Positions 7,500-16,085 are shown, counted from the first letter of the stretch. The stretch: 19,541 nt of DNA from Chitinophagaceae bacterium (GCA_016721085.1 JADKJI010000047.1:1-19541), one strand, 5' to 3'. Numbers and translations are program-made. The notes: generated by a model from the letters alone, not told the origin.

Positions 7500-7670
7500 A
7501 TGATTGATTCAAAATATTGCCCCAAATGCTGGCGTGTTTATGATATCAAGATACATAAAATTATCTATCGTGTATTTGTACAATGCTCAACACAATTGCA
7601 GGTCTGTGGGTTATGGATGCCTCCCTATTATAACAATTCTTGGTTTGTCTCTTCCTTGTTCCAGTTTTAA
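7500..7670 (+). CDS. Possible 56-residue zinc-ribbon-like small protein
   Basis: ATG at 7500 opens a 56-residue frame on the plus strand, opposite to its neighbours, ending in TAA at 7668-7670 and overlapping the last bases of the GNAT gene. It begins MIDSKYCPKCWRVYDIKI and later has VQCSTQLQVCGLW. The CPKC pair and the later cysteines could form a zinc knuckle, although the second pair (C-x6-C) is not canonical. It fills a gap that otherwise has no gene. With no homolog recalled and an orientation unlike its surroundings, it may be chance. Confidence 0.22.
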   Translation: MIDSKYCPKCWRVYDIKIHKIIYRVFVQCSTQLQVCGLWMPPYYNNSWFVSSLFQF

Positions 7671-8185
7671 TGCAATTTTAAATCCCATTTCCATATTAGT
7701 CCGTCTTCAGGATCATTGATTTCTTGCACTTTTGTAAATCCGCATTTTTGTAAAACAGTTGTAGAGGGATTTTCATGGCCAAGTGTATGGGCAATTATTG
7801 ATTTAACCCTCTTGTCCTTTTTAGCGTTTTCGATTAAAGCCAAAGCCATTTCCGTTGCCAGGCCCTTCATTCTATAAGCTGGTGAAATTTCATAGCCAAT
7901 TTCAACTGCACCTTCTGTGGTTGGTTGGCCTTTATAGCCGCCACTTCCAATTAGTTTGTTATCCAGCTTGTGGACAGGAAAATATGTCCACCAACCCCCT
8001 TCCTCTTTGTTTTCTGAAAGTCTGTCGAGTGAATACTGTAATGCTTCAGTACCAAATTCAGTCCAACCATCTTGAACAATAACATTTAATTTATTTGCAA
8101 GTATTTCATTGCCTTCAACAGCTGATTTTAATATTTCAGTATCGCAGGTAATGATTTTTAAGTTATTGGTTTCTAGAACTATCAT
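7667..8185 (-). CDS. GNAT-family N-acetyltransferase (RimJ/RimL-like)
   Basis: This is an intact ORF of 172 residues covering a complete GNAT fold. The signature acetyl-CoA-binding segment is EIGYEISPAYRMKGLATEMA, with R-M-K-G-L-A at 105-110, equivalent to the family's Q/R-x-x-G-x-G/A. Then come AHTLGHENPSTTVLQKCGF (132-150), the usual 'N.aS..vleK.GF' motif of the RimJ/RimL branch, and a C-terminal WKWDL strand. It transfers acetyl from acetyl-CoA to an amine. The substrate could be a protein N-terminus or a small molecule and cannot be told from sequence. It stands alone, with 435 bp upstream and a 179-bp gap downstream. Confidence 0.88.
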   Translation of the reverse strand: MIVLETNNLKIITCDTEILKSAVEGNEILANKLNVIVQDGWTEFGTEALQYSLDRLSENKEEGGWWTYFPVHKLDNKLIGSGGYKGQPTTEGAVEIGYEISPAYRMKGLATEMALALIENAKKDKRVKSIIAHTLGHENPSTTVLQKCGFTKVQEINDPEDGLIWKWDLKLH

Positions 8186-8620
8186 TGTTGTATTAATATA
8201 TTTCTGATAAGTTAAGACTAGATATTTAGGTAGCTAGGATATTTGGGAATACTATCAGTATGGTATTGCATGCCTATGTAATTTACAAAAAAATAGTTCT
8301 CAAGCAATTGTTTCAGGAGGGAAGAACTTCTGGATATTCTAATTATTAAGTATTGCTGTAGGAGTAAGTGCGGCGTTATCCCTTTAAATAATTTACATGG
8401 TGAAATGGGGATTTCTTAGTCAATTCCAATTGCTAAAAAAATTATTTATCGAAGAGAATAGGAGAGGTATTAGTATTTCATTTGCTTGCATCCGCATTGG
8501 ATTAAATTTAGGGGTCCGGGGGCGCTAACAATTAGTTTAATTATTTTGTCGCCATGTACATATTGTAGCTAAGGTTTGTACACTATAAATATTTAGTAAA
8601 TGACTATTTATCATTTTAAG
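8186..8620. other. 435-bp intergenic region, no gene supported
   Basis: In all frames on both strands I see only short, stop-filled readings with no recognisable protein. There is one small GC-rich patch (AGGGGTCCGGGGGCGC, about 8510-8525) in an otherwise AT-rich stretch, which may be the remains of a dispersed repeat. The GNAT promoter should lie at the left side and the end of the S41 transcript at the right, but no clear promoter box or terminator stem was identified. Confidence 0.4.
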
Positions 8621-10389
8621 TTACTTACTGACAAGTTTGAGTGTGTAATTCTTTACTATATCAACTTTATTTAGATACTCATCTATATTTTGCGATACAT
8701 AATAATCAGGAAGTATCCCTTTGTTATCTGGCAACTTTATGGCTGTAGAAATATGGGTATTATTTGCTGCTGAGATTTCAAGTTTTGTATTTTTCAAGCG
8801 GAAAAGTGTTTGTCCGGCAGTGCAGAATTGATTAGAACCCAACTCCTCGCCAATTATTGTTCCCAAATTGTTTGCTTTCACCAAACTCATGAAATGTCCA
8901 GTGGTAGAATTTCCGTTTCCATCAATCAGAAAATAAACCTTTCCTTTAAAGCGATTTTCAAATGGATAAATAAGTTCTTCACCATAAATCTTATCCGTTT
9001 TTCCTTCAAATTCTGCTTTTGAATAGTAGGTGAAAGGCTTGTCCATGAGATGTTGAAGCAAGTAGATACTTGGATATTGAGAACCGCCCCTGTTATATCT
9101 CACATCTATAATCAGATATTCTGGCTTTTTAGCATTGATAAGTTTCATGCTGCTGTCAATGAAAGCTTTGAATTCCGGGTAGTTATTCCATTCATAATAA
9201 TTGAATGATGAAATAGTAACAATAGCGGTTTTCTCATTCGAAAATTCTAAACATAAATCTTTTAAGCAACTATTTATTGAAGGGTCATATAATTCAGTCG
9301 CCATTTTTTCAGCTTTATTCAATTTAACTGAACCAGCTTTATCTTTAATTGTAATTTCATATGATTTTGGCAATCCTAAGGAGTAAGCTATTAGAGATGC
9401 AAAATAGGTATTGAAATGCTGTGTTTTATAGGTTTGGATATTGGCTTGTGCAGGGATGTGCTCAAAAATATCTGTCATTATTTTTGAGGTTTCAATTCCA
9501 TTTATACTCAAGATTTCATCTTTTGCTTTCACCTTATCTGAGTTCTTCAAAGGATGTACAACATAAAGTTGATTATTTATCCATCTTATTTGTAATGGGA
9601 AACTATTATCTATTGGTAAGATTGCATATTCATGATAGGCATTTTGCATTGTAGAAGAAGATGTATGTGAGCAACCAATACTTGCAATGATAGCTTTACA
9701 ATGCCAGGCAAATTCACCATAGGTTGTTTTTTCAGTGATCAATGATTTTTTGTTTGCTATATTTTTCCAGAACTGGTCTTTCGAAATAAATTTTAGTGCA
9801 TGCGGATGAATTGTTACTAGTTTTTGACCTAATTGGTCCAGATCGGCTAAGTAATCATTTTTGGTATAGACTTTTGAAAATTTCTCTTTTGCTGTTAAAG
9901 GCTTTAGTTTTGGATTTTTAATTTTTCGATAACATCCTCAGCATGAAAATTATCAGGGTTCATTTGCAGCGATTTCTCATAATTTTGGAGAGCCTTTAGG
10001 CTGTCTTTTGCTTGGAGATAGGCCTCGCCCATACTATCATAAGCATTTGCCGAATTAGGAAATTCAGCTATTATCAGTTCGAAAATAGCTATAGCATCTG
10101 TTAACTTATTCTCCCATAAAAATGAGTAACCATAAAGTGTCAATTCTGTTTCATTGCCAAAATCAAATAATCCTGCATTTTCTTTTTTGAGAGTTCGATA
10201 AAGTGCTATTCTTTGGTCAATGGATAGATTAGAATTTTCTTTAAGTTTTTCGACTATCGATAGCTTTTTCGTTTTGGCTTCAGTTGCGGGTAATGGACTT
10301 GCAGGTGTAGTTGAAATGGGCTTATTTCCACAAGAAGTAAGTATACAAAAACCTGCAATGGATAGGTAGATTGAAAAATATTTGATCAT
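8621..10389 (-). CDS. Lipoprotein with TPR repeat(s) and S41-family serine protease domain (one frameshift)
   Basis: ATG at 10389 gives a lipoprotein signal, MIKYFSIYLSIAGFCILTSC, with lipobox LTSC before Gly-Asn. The in-frame codon at 10416 merely extends it. A TPR-containing region follows (ANAYDSMGEAYLQAKDSLKA, LQNYEKSLQMNPDN). The frame then stops at 9904 (KLKIQN). Adding one base to the A5 run at 9915-9919 continues it as NPKLKPLTAKEKFSKVYTKN and on into the next ORF (SLITEKTTYGEFAWHCKAII), showing one protein of about 588 residues. The C-terminal half has a PDZ-like part (DKVKAKDEILSINGIETSKI) and an S41/TSPc fold: YLIIDVRYNRGGSQYPS, then GNGNSTTGHFMSL, whose Ser is the likely nucleophile. 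The family cleaves peptides in the periplasm or at the outer membrane. The apparent start at 9742 is a TTG inside the gene. Confidence 0.8.
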
Positions 10390-10416
10390 GTATTCGTTTA
10401 TTATATAATATATCAT

Positions 10417-10668
10417 TGCAGGCTTTGATTTTCGAGTTTTGTTGGTATTGATTAAATATCAAGAATGTAACTTTGGGAGACTGGAAATTAGTATTCCTTT
10501 CTCAAATAATCATAGCTGTCTTTGAATATAAAGTTGAATTTAACAACTAATGCTCAGATGTATTAGTTGAACCATTGCACTGCGGCTGGATTTGAAAGAA
10601 CTAGTGTTATAAGGACAAATTATACTTACTTAATAGCCATGTTGTCGGCATACGCTTTTCAATGTCTG
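10417..10668. other. Intergenic region with one inverted repeat
   Basis: There is no coding signal on either strand. CAACTAAT (10544-10551) and ATTAGTTG (10562-10569) form an 8-bp stem with a 10-nt loop. The hairpin lies about 100 bp past the DinB-like stop on the minus strand, so it may end that transcript. Confidence 0.35.
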
Positions 10669-11193
10669 TTAATTTATTTCATCCGCCCTAAAAGCCCATT
10701 CCATATGTTTATGTAAGTCTTGTCGCATAATTAAGTTTAATTGTCCAATATGGTGTTGGGTATGTCGAAGGTTATAGAGTAATATTTCGAGAATTGGATA
10801 GTCCATATCACCTTCCTGATTTCCTTCGGTGAATCGAATATTCAGCTTTTCATTGTCTGTCAAGCTTTCAATTAATGCCTTGCACTTTAAACGGCTTTTA
10901 TTTATATAATCAATTAGTTCTTCTTTGCTGTATATTTTATCTGGTACTATATCGCCAATAGATTCAAGGGGTCTCTGTTCTTTGTCTTTTATGGTAAATG
11001 GTAATATTGGTGAAAAGTCTTTCGGTGGAATGGAAAGATAATAATCTAAGAATAGTACACAGTGATATGCTAAATAATAAAATCGCTTATTAGTTGTGAA
11101 ATAGCTTTCTGGACAAAATGAAATTGCATTTTGTAACATGTCTATACTTGCGCCAAACTGTCGCCAAAGACCTTCTTGTATTTTATTTGTCAT
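10669..11193 (-). CDS. DinB-like four-helix-bundle protein
   Basis: The in-frame ATG at 11193 (MTNKIQEGLWRQFGASIDML) is preferred over the codon at 11232, because the additional residues look unlike the family. The product is 174 residues. The DinB/YfiT-like fold binds a metal through three histidines: one in helix 2 (FYYLAYHCVLFLDYYL, His44) and a pair in the last helix (RHTQHHIGQLN, within His144-His148), and all are present. The family includes bacillithiol- and mycothiol-linked transferases and many uncharacterised members. Without neighbours of known pathway, the reaction is open. It is soluble and intact, and the gene stands alone. Confidence 0.75.
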   Translation of the reverse strand: MTNKIQEGLWRQFGASIDMLQNAISFCPESYFTTNKRFYYLAYHCVLFLDYYLSIPPKDFSPILPFTIKDKEQRPLESIGDIVPDKIYSKEELIDYINKSRLKCKALIESLTDNEKLNIRFTEGNQEGDMDYPILEILLYNLRHTQHHIGQLNLIMRQDLHKHMEWAFRADEIN

Positions 11194-11343
11194 ACATTTT
11201 ACTTTTTTATAGCATGATATAAGGTAACACATGCTATTGTTTTGGACTTTGTGTTTTGACTGATTATTAGCTAATTTTATTTAATAGAATTTCTAACATT
11301 AGCTTTGAATAAATATTTTATTGAAGCACATTATTTGCCACAA

Positions 11344-11363
11344 TGCCTATCTGCAGTTAGGCA
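11344..11363 (-). terminator. Near-perfect 20-bp palindrome after the phosphotransferase gene
   Basis: TGCCTATCTGCAGTTAGGCA is palindromic except for one T/T position pair, with CTGCAG at its centre. It lies 5 bp past the stop of the minus-strand phosphotransferase gene (11369), where a terminator would be expected. No strong U-tract follows on that strand. Confidence 0.4.
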
Positions 11364-11368
11364 CTTAT

Positions 11369-12364
11369 TTATTTGTTACCCAGTTTATAAATATCATAAT
11401 ATCTTTTTACGAGCCCGTTGATAAACCTTTTCAAATAATTTTCACTCAAAAAGGAATTGGACCAATTATCGTAACGCTGGCATTGAATCCCCAAATAGAA
11501 AAAGTATAGGCTTACACCAAGTATTGGAATAAGCCGTCTTTCTTCCGCACTTATGGGTGTTATAGATTCATACCCTTTTAAAAAACTATCCACTTTAGGC
11601 TGATAATCTTTTGCATCATATTTCTCTATGTTGTGTAGTTGGAGTATATAGTAAGCAATGTCTAAGCAAAGCCACCCATTGCCACAGAAATCGAAGTCGA
11701 ATATGGTTGCCTGATTCTCCGTGGTGATATTTAGATTGTCAAACCAAATATCAAGATGAACAATACCCTGTCTGATTTGTGAGATATCGGCATTCTCAAA
11801 CTCCTTTAATAAGTATGTTTGAGCCGATCTCATAAAGTTCATTTCTTCTGTATCGCTTTTTAAAAAGGCGGATACTTTTTTTAATGAGTCTATCAGAATT
11901 ACATCGGGTGTGTAATCTATGCGGTTTAACCTCTTATTATGAGTTATCTTATGAAGACGAGCTATCAATTGCCCAATTTGGAAATGTGTTTCTTCTGAAA
12001 TTATGTGTTGCTTTTCGCCGGGTGCATGAGTAAAAAGAACAGCAAATCTGTCTCCTTCCGGAGCATTTAGTGTTTGTATGTAGTTGCTTTCTTTGTCTGG
12101 CAGGGGATAGGAAATGGAAATGCCGTTTTCTTTAAGTTGATTCAATAATCTGATTTCCTCTTCAATCTCCATTTTTGAACGCCAATTCAGACTATATACC
12201 CTGAATACAAATTTGTCTGACTTGTCAGTTACCAGGTAGGTATCATTAATACCGGCTTTTATTAACTGGCATTTACAGTCCTTGCTTAAAGAATATTTTT
12301 CATGTAGAAACAGTGCTATATGTGAGGCTGAAAGGTTAGAGTTTGTAACTGGGAAATGTTTCAT
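11369..12364 (-). CDS. APH-type phosphotransferase (phosphotransferase enzyme family)
   Basis: This is an intact 331-residue protein of usual family length. The N-lobe contains FVFRVYS (53-59), whose Arg sits where the family's ATP-binding Lys/Arg is found. The catalytic loop is IVHLDIWFDN, with His203, Asp205 and Asn210 fitting H-x-D-x-x-x-x-N. The metal-binding segment IFDFDFCGNG (221-230) supplies the second Asp. This superfamily covers aminoglycoside phosphotransferases, homoserine kinase (ThrB2), choline kinase and related enzymes. The N-terminal shape (SQLI..GINDTYLV) is closest to the homoserine-kinase/stress-kinase-like branch, so antibiotic resistance should not be assumed. It is cytosolic and stands alone, with a terminator-like palindrome just past its stop. 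Confidence 0.85.
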   Translation of the reverse strand: MKHFPVTNSNLSASHIALFLHEKYSLSKDCKCQLIKAGINDTYLVTDKSDKFVFRVYSLNWRSKMEIEEEIRLLNQLKENGISISYPLPDKESNYIQTLNAPEGDRFAVLFTHAPGEKQHIISEETHFQIGQLIARLHKITHNKRLNRIDYTPDVILIDSLKKVSAFLKSDTEEMNFMRSAQTYLLKEFENADISQIRQGIVHLDIWFDNLNITTENQATIFDFDFCGNGWLCLDIAYYILQLHNIEKYDAKDYQPKVDSFLKGYESITPISAEERRLIPILGVSLYFFYLGIQCQRYDNWSNSFLSENYLKRFINGLVKRYYDIYKLGNK

Positions 12365-12468
12365 TCTTCTCTTGTGTTGTATCTCGTAAAATTAGCCTGT
12401 GAATTAGAAATTTGCCTTGCCAGAACCAATGCCTTAACCTGTCTCTTGTTAAAGTTGCTTGTTTAATT

Positions 12469-13113
12469 TCAATTAGTTTTGTCTTCCCAATCGTATTTGT
12501 CTAAAACTTTTTCAAGATAAAGACCCTTGAATTTTTGGGCTTTTAATTTAGTTCCTGTTTCTAGTCCTACCAAAATTATGGGGTCTTTTGCATAGCTGTT
12601 GCCAAATTCTATGTCAGTTCTGTAAAAGCCATCTGCTAAAACCGAATTCTCTACTAAACAAACTGGTGTGGCACCTACTATCTCGTTAAACTCATTGCAA
12701 TCTGAGTTGAATTCTAAAAAAATTGTCTTTCGTCTTACTGTGTCAAATTTTACAATATTATTTACCAGCAGTAGGAATTTTGTCTCATAATTAGGAATGG
12801 GATAAAATGAAACCCCGGGATAGTTGTTATCTATACAAAACTGCTTAAACCTTTCAGATACGATTACAAAAGAATCATAGGTAGATGAGAAATCGTACAA
12901 TTTTTTAGTGAGCTTAAAATTTGGATTTAAATGAAGTTGCCTGTTCTTTACGAAGTCTAAGCACTTACAGATATTCACCCCATATTGATCGGGGTTCATA
13001 TATGAATCATTGTCTGGTCCCGATATGGAGAATCCTAATGTCTTCATGATTGTTGAAATCTTTCTTTTGGTATTGCAGTCAACGGGCTGGTATTGCTTAG
13101 AAGTTTGGGACAT
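12469..13113 (-). CDS. Hypothetical protein, possibly Imm11/DUF1629-like
   Basis: This is an intact 214-residue ORF. An alternative start at residue 23 (MKTLGFSISG) is possible. The C-terminal half reads FVIVSERFKQFCIDNNYPGV, SFYPIPNY, NIVKFDT, then ENSVLADGFYRTDIEFGN, DPIILVG and KFKGLYLEKVLDKYDW. The order 'vSerfk...gv.F.pi...vD/fD...f+.d..fg...i.vs..fk..l' resembles DUF1629/Imm11-type immunity proteins, but similarity is partial and no toxin gene is next to it. It starts 30 bp after the PIG-L stop, so the two may share a transcript. Function is unknown. Confidence 0.6.
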   Translation of the reverse strand: MSQTSKQYQPVDCNTKRKISTIMKTLGFSISGPDNDSYMNPDQYGVNICKCLDFVKNRQLHLNPNFKLTKKLYDFSSTYDSFVIVSERFKQFCIDNNYPGVSFYPIPNYETKFLLLVNNIVKFDTVRRKTIFLEFNSDCNEFNEIVGATPVCLVENSVLADGFYRTDIEFGNSYAKDPIILVGLETGTKLKAQKFKGLYLEKVLDKYDWEDKTN

Positions 13114-13143
13114 GCGTAATCAATCTTCACAAGCTATCAGCTT

Positions 13144-13917
13144 TTAAAAATCATCTTTCAATCCCTTTTTTATTACAAACCTTCTAAAGTAAATAATGTT
13201 TTCTGTATCCTTCAGCTTTCTTTCGGCTTCTTCTTTCAACTCTTCTGCTGTATATTGAGTCACATAGCAATTCATGGCTTCTATGGCTCTTTTCTCGTCT
13301 TCAGCAGTAAATCTAATTCTTACATTAAAATATTGCTCGTCTGTATAACTACCGGGATCTACCGATTCTGTTCCTTTTTTCCAGACAAAATGGAATAATG
13401 GGTATTTTTCTACCCATCCTTCAGCCAAAAGCAGTTCAGTAACAGTAGCTCCTACAACAATGTGTTCTGAATGATGCGTATCGCCATCAGGACCAGCGGT
13501 AATAATTATATCTGGTTTAATTAAAGGTATTCTTAGTTTTAATGAGTCCATGAACCGCTTATGTTCCTTAAAGTAGTAACCTGTTCCGATTTTTGTATCC
13601 AGCCTTTCAATGCCAAAAAAGATCGGAGGCTCTATACCCAAGGCTTTACAACCGCATTCTGATTCTGTCTTTCTTATGTTACCCAATGAATCTCCTTCAG
13701 GGATTTTCGTAACCCTTGTACCGCCCTTTCCATTTGTAGCAACAATTACGTATACTTTATTTCCGAGCCTGGCATATTTAGTGAGGACTTCGCTTATGGC
13801 TGTTTCGTCGTCGGGATGGGCGCCGACGAAAAGAATGGTTTTTTTCTTTGCGGGGGTTTGGGCGATAGAATTAGTTAATGCAAAGAGTAGAAGTGGTAGT
13901 AATAATTTGTGGAGCAT
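13144..13917 (-). CDS. Secreted PIG-L/LmbE-family deacetylase
   Basis: ATG at 13917 gives a clean signal peptide (MLHKLLLPLLLFALTNSIAQ). An in-frame TTG at 13935 is less likely as the start. The mature protein is a complete PIG-L domain: VGAHPDDE (AHPDDE at residues 33-38) with the first zinc ligands and the catalytic Asp, an NGKGGTR loop, and DTHHSEH at 147-152 with the distal zinc histidine. The family is zinc-dependent N-deacetylases acting on GlcNAc-containing substrates (GlcNAc-PI, mycothiol precursor, lincomycin intermediate). With a signal peptide, this one would act in the periplasm, and its substrate is unknown. The length of 257 residues is normal and the gene is intact. Confidence 0.88.
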   Translation of the reverse strand: MLHKLLLPLLLFALTNSIAQTPAKKKTILFVGAHPDDETAISEVLTKYARLGNKVYVIVATNGKGGTRVTKIPEGDSLGNIRKTESECGCKALGIEPPIFFGIERLDTKIGTGYYFKEHKRFMDSLKLRIPLIKPDIIITAGPDGDTHHSEHIVVGATVTELLLAEGWVEKYPLFHFVWKKGTESVDPGSYTDEQYFNVRIRFTAEDEKRAIEAMNCYVTQYTAEELKEEAERKLKDTENIIYFRRFVIKKGLKDDF

Positions 13918-14060
13918 TGGGTTGTTCGTTATCAATTAAAGATTTGGTATTAATTAGTCCTATGCTACTAATAGGGCTTTATTAGTTCTCAAGATAATCA
14001 TATACAAAACTCAATGTTGTTTGCATTTACGATTGTCCAAAACCAATAGACTTTTTGTTT

Positions 14061-14606
14061 TCAGTCCCTAGTAATTGATTTTTTTAAGCTTTCAAATTTC
14101 TCTTCTGTAATTATGTCTCTATTTAGGAGGTACTGTATATTTTCTAGTTGTGGTTCAATTGGTAATGCCCTATCTACTTTGCTGTATTTTTTTAATAAAT
14201 AGTTGTCTGCCGCAGAAATTATTTCATTTGCAAAATCTGTCACTTGTTGTTTATTTTTATTATTGAAATACAACTCTATATTGTTTCCATCAAGTGTTGA
14301 AATGGTAATTACTTTTTTTCGGTTAATAAAAGGTAAGATTATTAAGAGGACTGCAATTATTAAAAAAATTGCTGTTAACTCGTCATTTTCACCTAGTTGA
14401 AATAAGAAGCTGAAAACAAAAAAGAAAATTCCAGTAATAATAAGATTGTTGTTAATAATTGTCTGAGTTTTAATCTTATTATTTACATAGTCAAAAGGAA
14501 TTTCATATTCAATCGCATCGAACATTTTTTTGCGATCAATTTTTAGACTACTCTTTTTAATCTCAAAAATTTGTCTTGTTAGGTAACGTTTATTATAAAA
14601 TATCAT
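14061..14606 (-). CDS. Two-helix membrane protein with SHOCT-like C-terminus
   Basis: ATG at 14606 (MIFYNKRYLTRQIFEIKK) is chosen over the TTG at 14639. The product is about 181 residues. A soluble N-terminal part is followed by two hydrophobic helices (LIITGIFFFVFSFLF and AIFLIIAVLLIILPFI) with a short charged turn, then VITISTLDGNNIELYFNNKN, which reads like a small PH- or beta-type domain. The C-terminus PQLENIQYLLNRDIITEEKF, then ESLKKSI, resembles SHOCT, a short oligomerisation motif. It is probably an inner-membrane protein of unknown function. The gene is intact. Confidence 0.62.
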   Translation of the reverse strand: MIFYNKRYLTRQIFEIKKSSLKIDRKKMFDAIEYEIPFDYVNNKIKTQTIINNNLIITGIFFFVFSFLFQLGENDELTAIFLIIAVLLIILPFINRKKVITISTLDGNNIELYFNNKNKQQVTDFANEIISAADNYLLKKYSKVDRALPIEPQLENIQYLLNRDIITEEKFESLKKSITRD

Positions 14607-14775
14607 AATTGGCGAGGTGTTGTTTTTAATTGCTAACAACGGCGTGGCTTTGTGTTTGTAATGAAAATATCGGAACCACAGCTCGGCTTTTGAAATAAGA
14701 ATTAATTAATTTCCTGGCGAACATGTTCAGATGTCAATCTTTATGATGAAAAATGCCTTTTTGGAGTTTGCTTTT

Positions 14776-15551
14776 TTATTTCTTCTTATTTTGTTCATTC
14801 GCGTTTCTCCAATATTCCTGATAAAAATTTATTTGCTCTTCAAGTTTTATCTCCTTACCTGTCAAATACCGATGATAGCTATCAAGAATTATTCCCGACA
14901 TATCATCTGGGTGAAATATCCCCAAGTTGTTAAAATATTTGGACAATCTTGATCCGCCCCAAAGTTGCCAATTATTCCTCAACCACATTCCAAATCCGTG
15001 ATGTGCTTTACCACTAAACTCGTCTTCGGTCCATTGCTTAACCTTTACCTTGATTGAGTCGTGCCAAAAGCCATCAATTTGTTTAAAACATTCCTCTAAG
15101 GTTTTTGGGAATATAAACGCCACGCAGGCTATCAGTTGTGTATCGAACGCTATCTTCTTTTGCCCACTTACTTTCTATAATTTGAAATGGGCGAAGAATC
15201 TCATTTTCATCAAAGTTCTCTCCCAGGAAACTTTTTAAATGCAATTAGTATGACTGTTTGCTGGTGCTGATTTATTGATACCCCCTTTTCGATTAAATGT
15301 TTTTTAATTTTGATTTCTTGTTATCTTTTTAGTCTACTCAAAGATGGTTTCATAGTCTCGCTCCAAGGATAGCATAAATCAATCAGGCTATCATTCGCCG
15401 TTCTTTTAATAATTGCTTTCAAGCTGTCTGGGCAGTCTGTTTTTAATATAGTTATTGCTTCGGCAAAGGTTTTAGGTGTTTTCTCTTTTTGTCCATAAGA
15501 TAAATGAACAATTAAAAGAAAAATTACAATTATTGTTACTCGTATATTCAT
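14776..15551 (-). pseudogene. Secreted DUF6794-like protein, frameshifted (about 258 aa when repaired)
   Basis: The first ORF (15321-15551) has a signal peptide (MNIRVTIIVIFLLIVHLSYG) and then KTFAEAITILKTDCPDSLKA. Later frames continue KHLIEKGVSINQHQQTVILI, then FLGENFDENEILRPFQIIES and YTTDSLRGVYIP. The last ORF (14776-15123) starts in the middle of PKTLEECFKQID, then WLRNNWQLWGGSRLSKYF and LGIFHPDDMSGIILDSYHR. That final block is what I associate with DUF6794 ('RN.W.LW..S.L..yF...Gi.hPDdMS..IL'). The early 'PKTFAEAI' resembles 'PKTLEECF', so the protein may hold two copies of the same domain. About four indels are implied, including an extra base in the run at 15102-15106. Function is unknown; it is probably periplasmic. 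Confidence 0.65.
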
Positions 15552-15631
15552 AATGTTGTGTCCAACTAGTTACCTATTTTGAATTAACACTTTAATTGCC
15601 CTTATTACACAAAAACAATGTTTGCCAATAA

Positions 15632-16085
15632 TTATCCATCGATTAGTATTTCTGTTGCTTAAAGTCCGCCTTGTTAATGAAAAACGTGATTTCTGTCGTG
15701 GTCAGATTCAAAAGCAATTTCCCATACTATTGGTTTAGTTTCGCATCTTGGAATTCGCAGGTAAACAGGTTCAAACTCCTTTCGAAAGTCAATTATCTTA
15801 AATTCTTCTTGCCAATTTCTAAATTCATCTTCAATTAATGGTGTAATTGATTTGGTAATTTGTGAATAATTATCAGTTATACATTCTAAAAAGTCAACTG
15901 TTTTTGTGTAGGTCACCAGCGTCTCCGCCAATTCAATTTCTATGATTTTTGTCTGATGGAGAAAAATGTCGCCTACATTCAAAATATCTATTTAAGGGTC
16001 TTTTTGTCTTCGACAAAAGCATTGTCCCAAAGAATTCATTTTCAATTTTTGTAGTTTTTCCGAAGATAAAGTCTAATAGGCCCAT
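15632..16085 (-). pseudogene. Conserved small protein, paralog 2 (frameshifted; about 151 aa when repaired)
   Basis: The uninterrupted part (15674-15982) contains ITPLIEDEFRNWQEEFKI, KEFEPVYLRIPR and PIVWEIAFESDHDRNH. This matches paralog 1 at 422-876 block for block. Upstream in another frame, ATG at 16085 gives MGLLDFIFGKTTKIENEFFG, then RYFECRRHFSPSDK, which joins through the A5 run in 'GACAAAAATC'. Downstream, two shifts recover FINKADFKQQ and ILIDG with a stop at 15632-15634, matching the GVLIDG end of paralog 1. At least three indels are therefore present. I do not recognise a named family. The protein is soluble, with no signal peptide. Confidence 0.7.

Noticed and set aside
8500..8530. 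GC-rich patch as an RNA gene or riboswitch
   Set aside because: It is a short G-rich stretch without a supporting stem or conserved motif, next to no gene that would suggest regulation.
9742..10416. Programmed ribosomal frameshift between TPR and S41 parts
   Set aside because: The same kind of homopolymer break occurs in at least eight other unrelated genes here, so a common technical cause is far more likely than recoding.
11369..12364. Aminoglycoside resistance gene
   Set aside because: Only the general APH fold and catalytic motifs are visible. The N-terminal region looks more like homoserine-kinase-type relatives, and nothing indicates an antibiotic substrate.
422..16085. Integron cassette array
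   Set aside because: The single orientation and mixed cargo suggested it, and isolated motifs such as GTTAGGC (11356-11362) and GCTAACAA (about 8525 and 14630) occur. However, I found no repeated attC-like site with paired R boxes between genes and no integron integrase.
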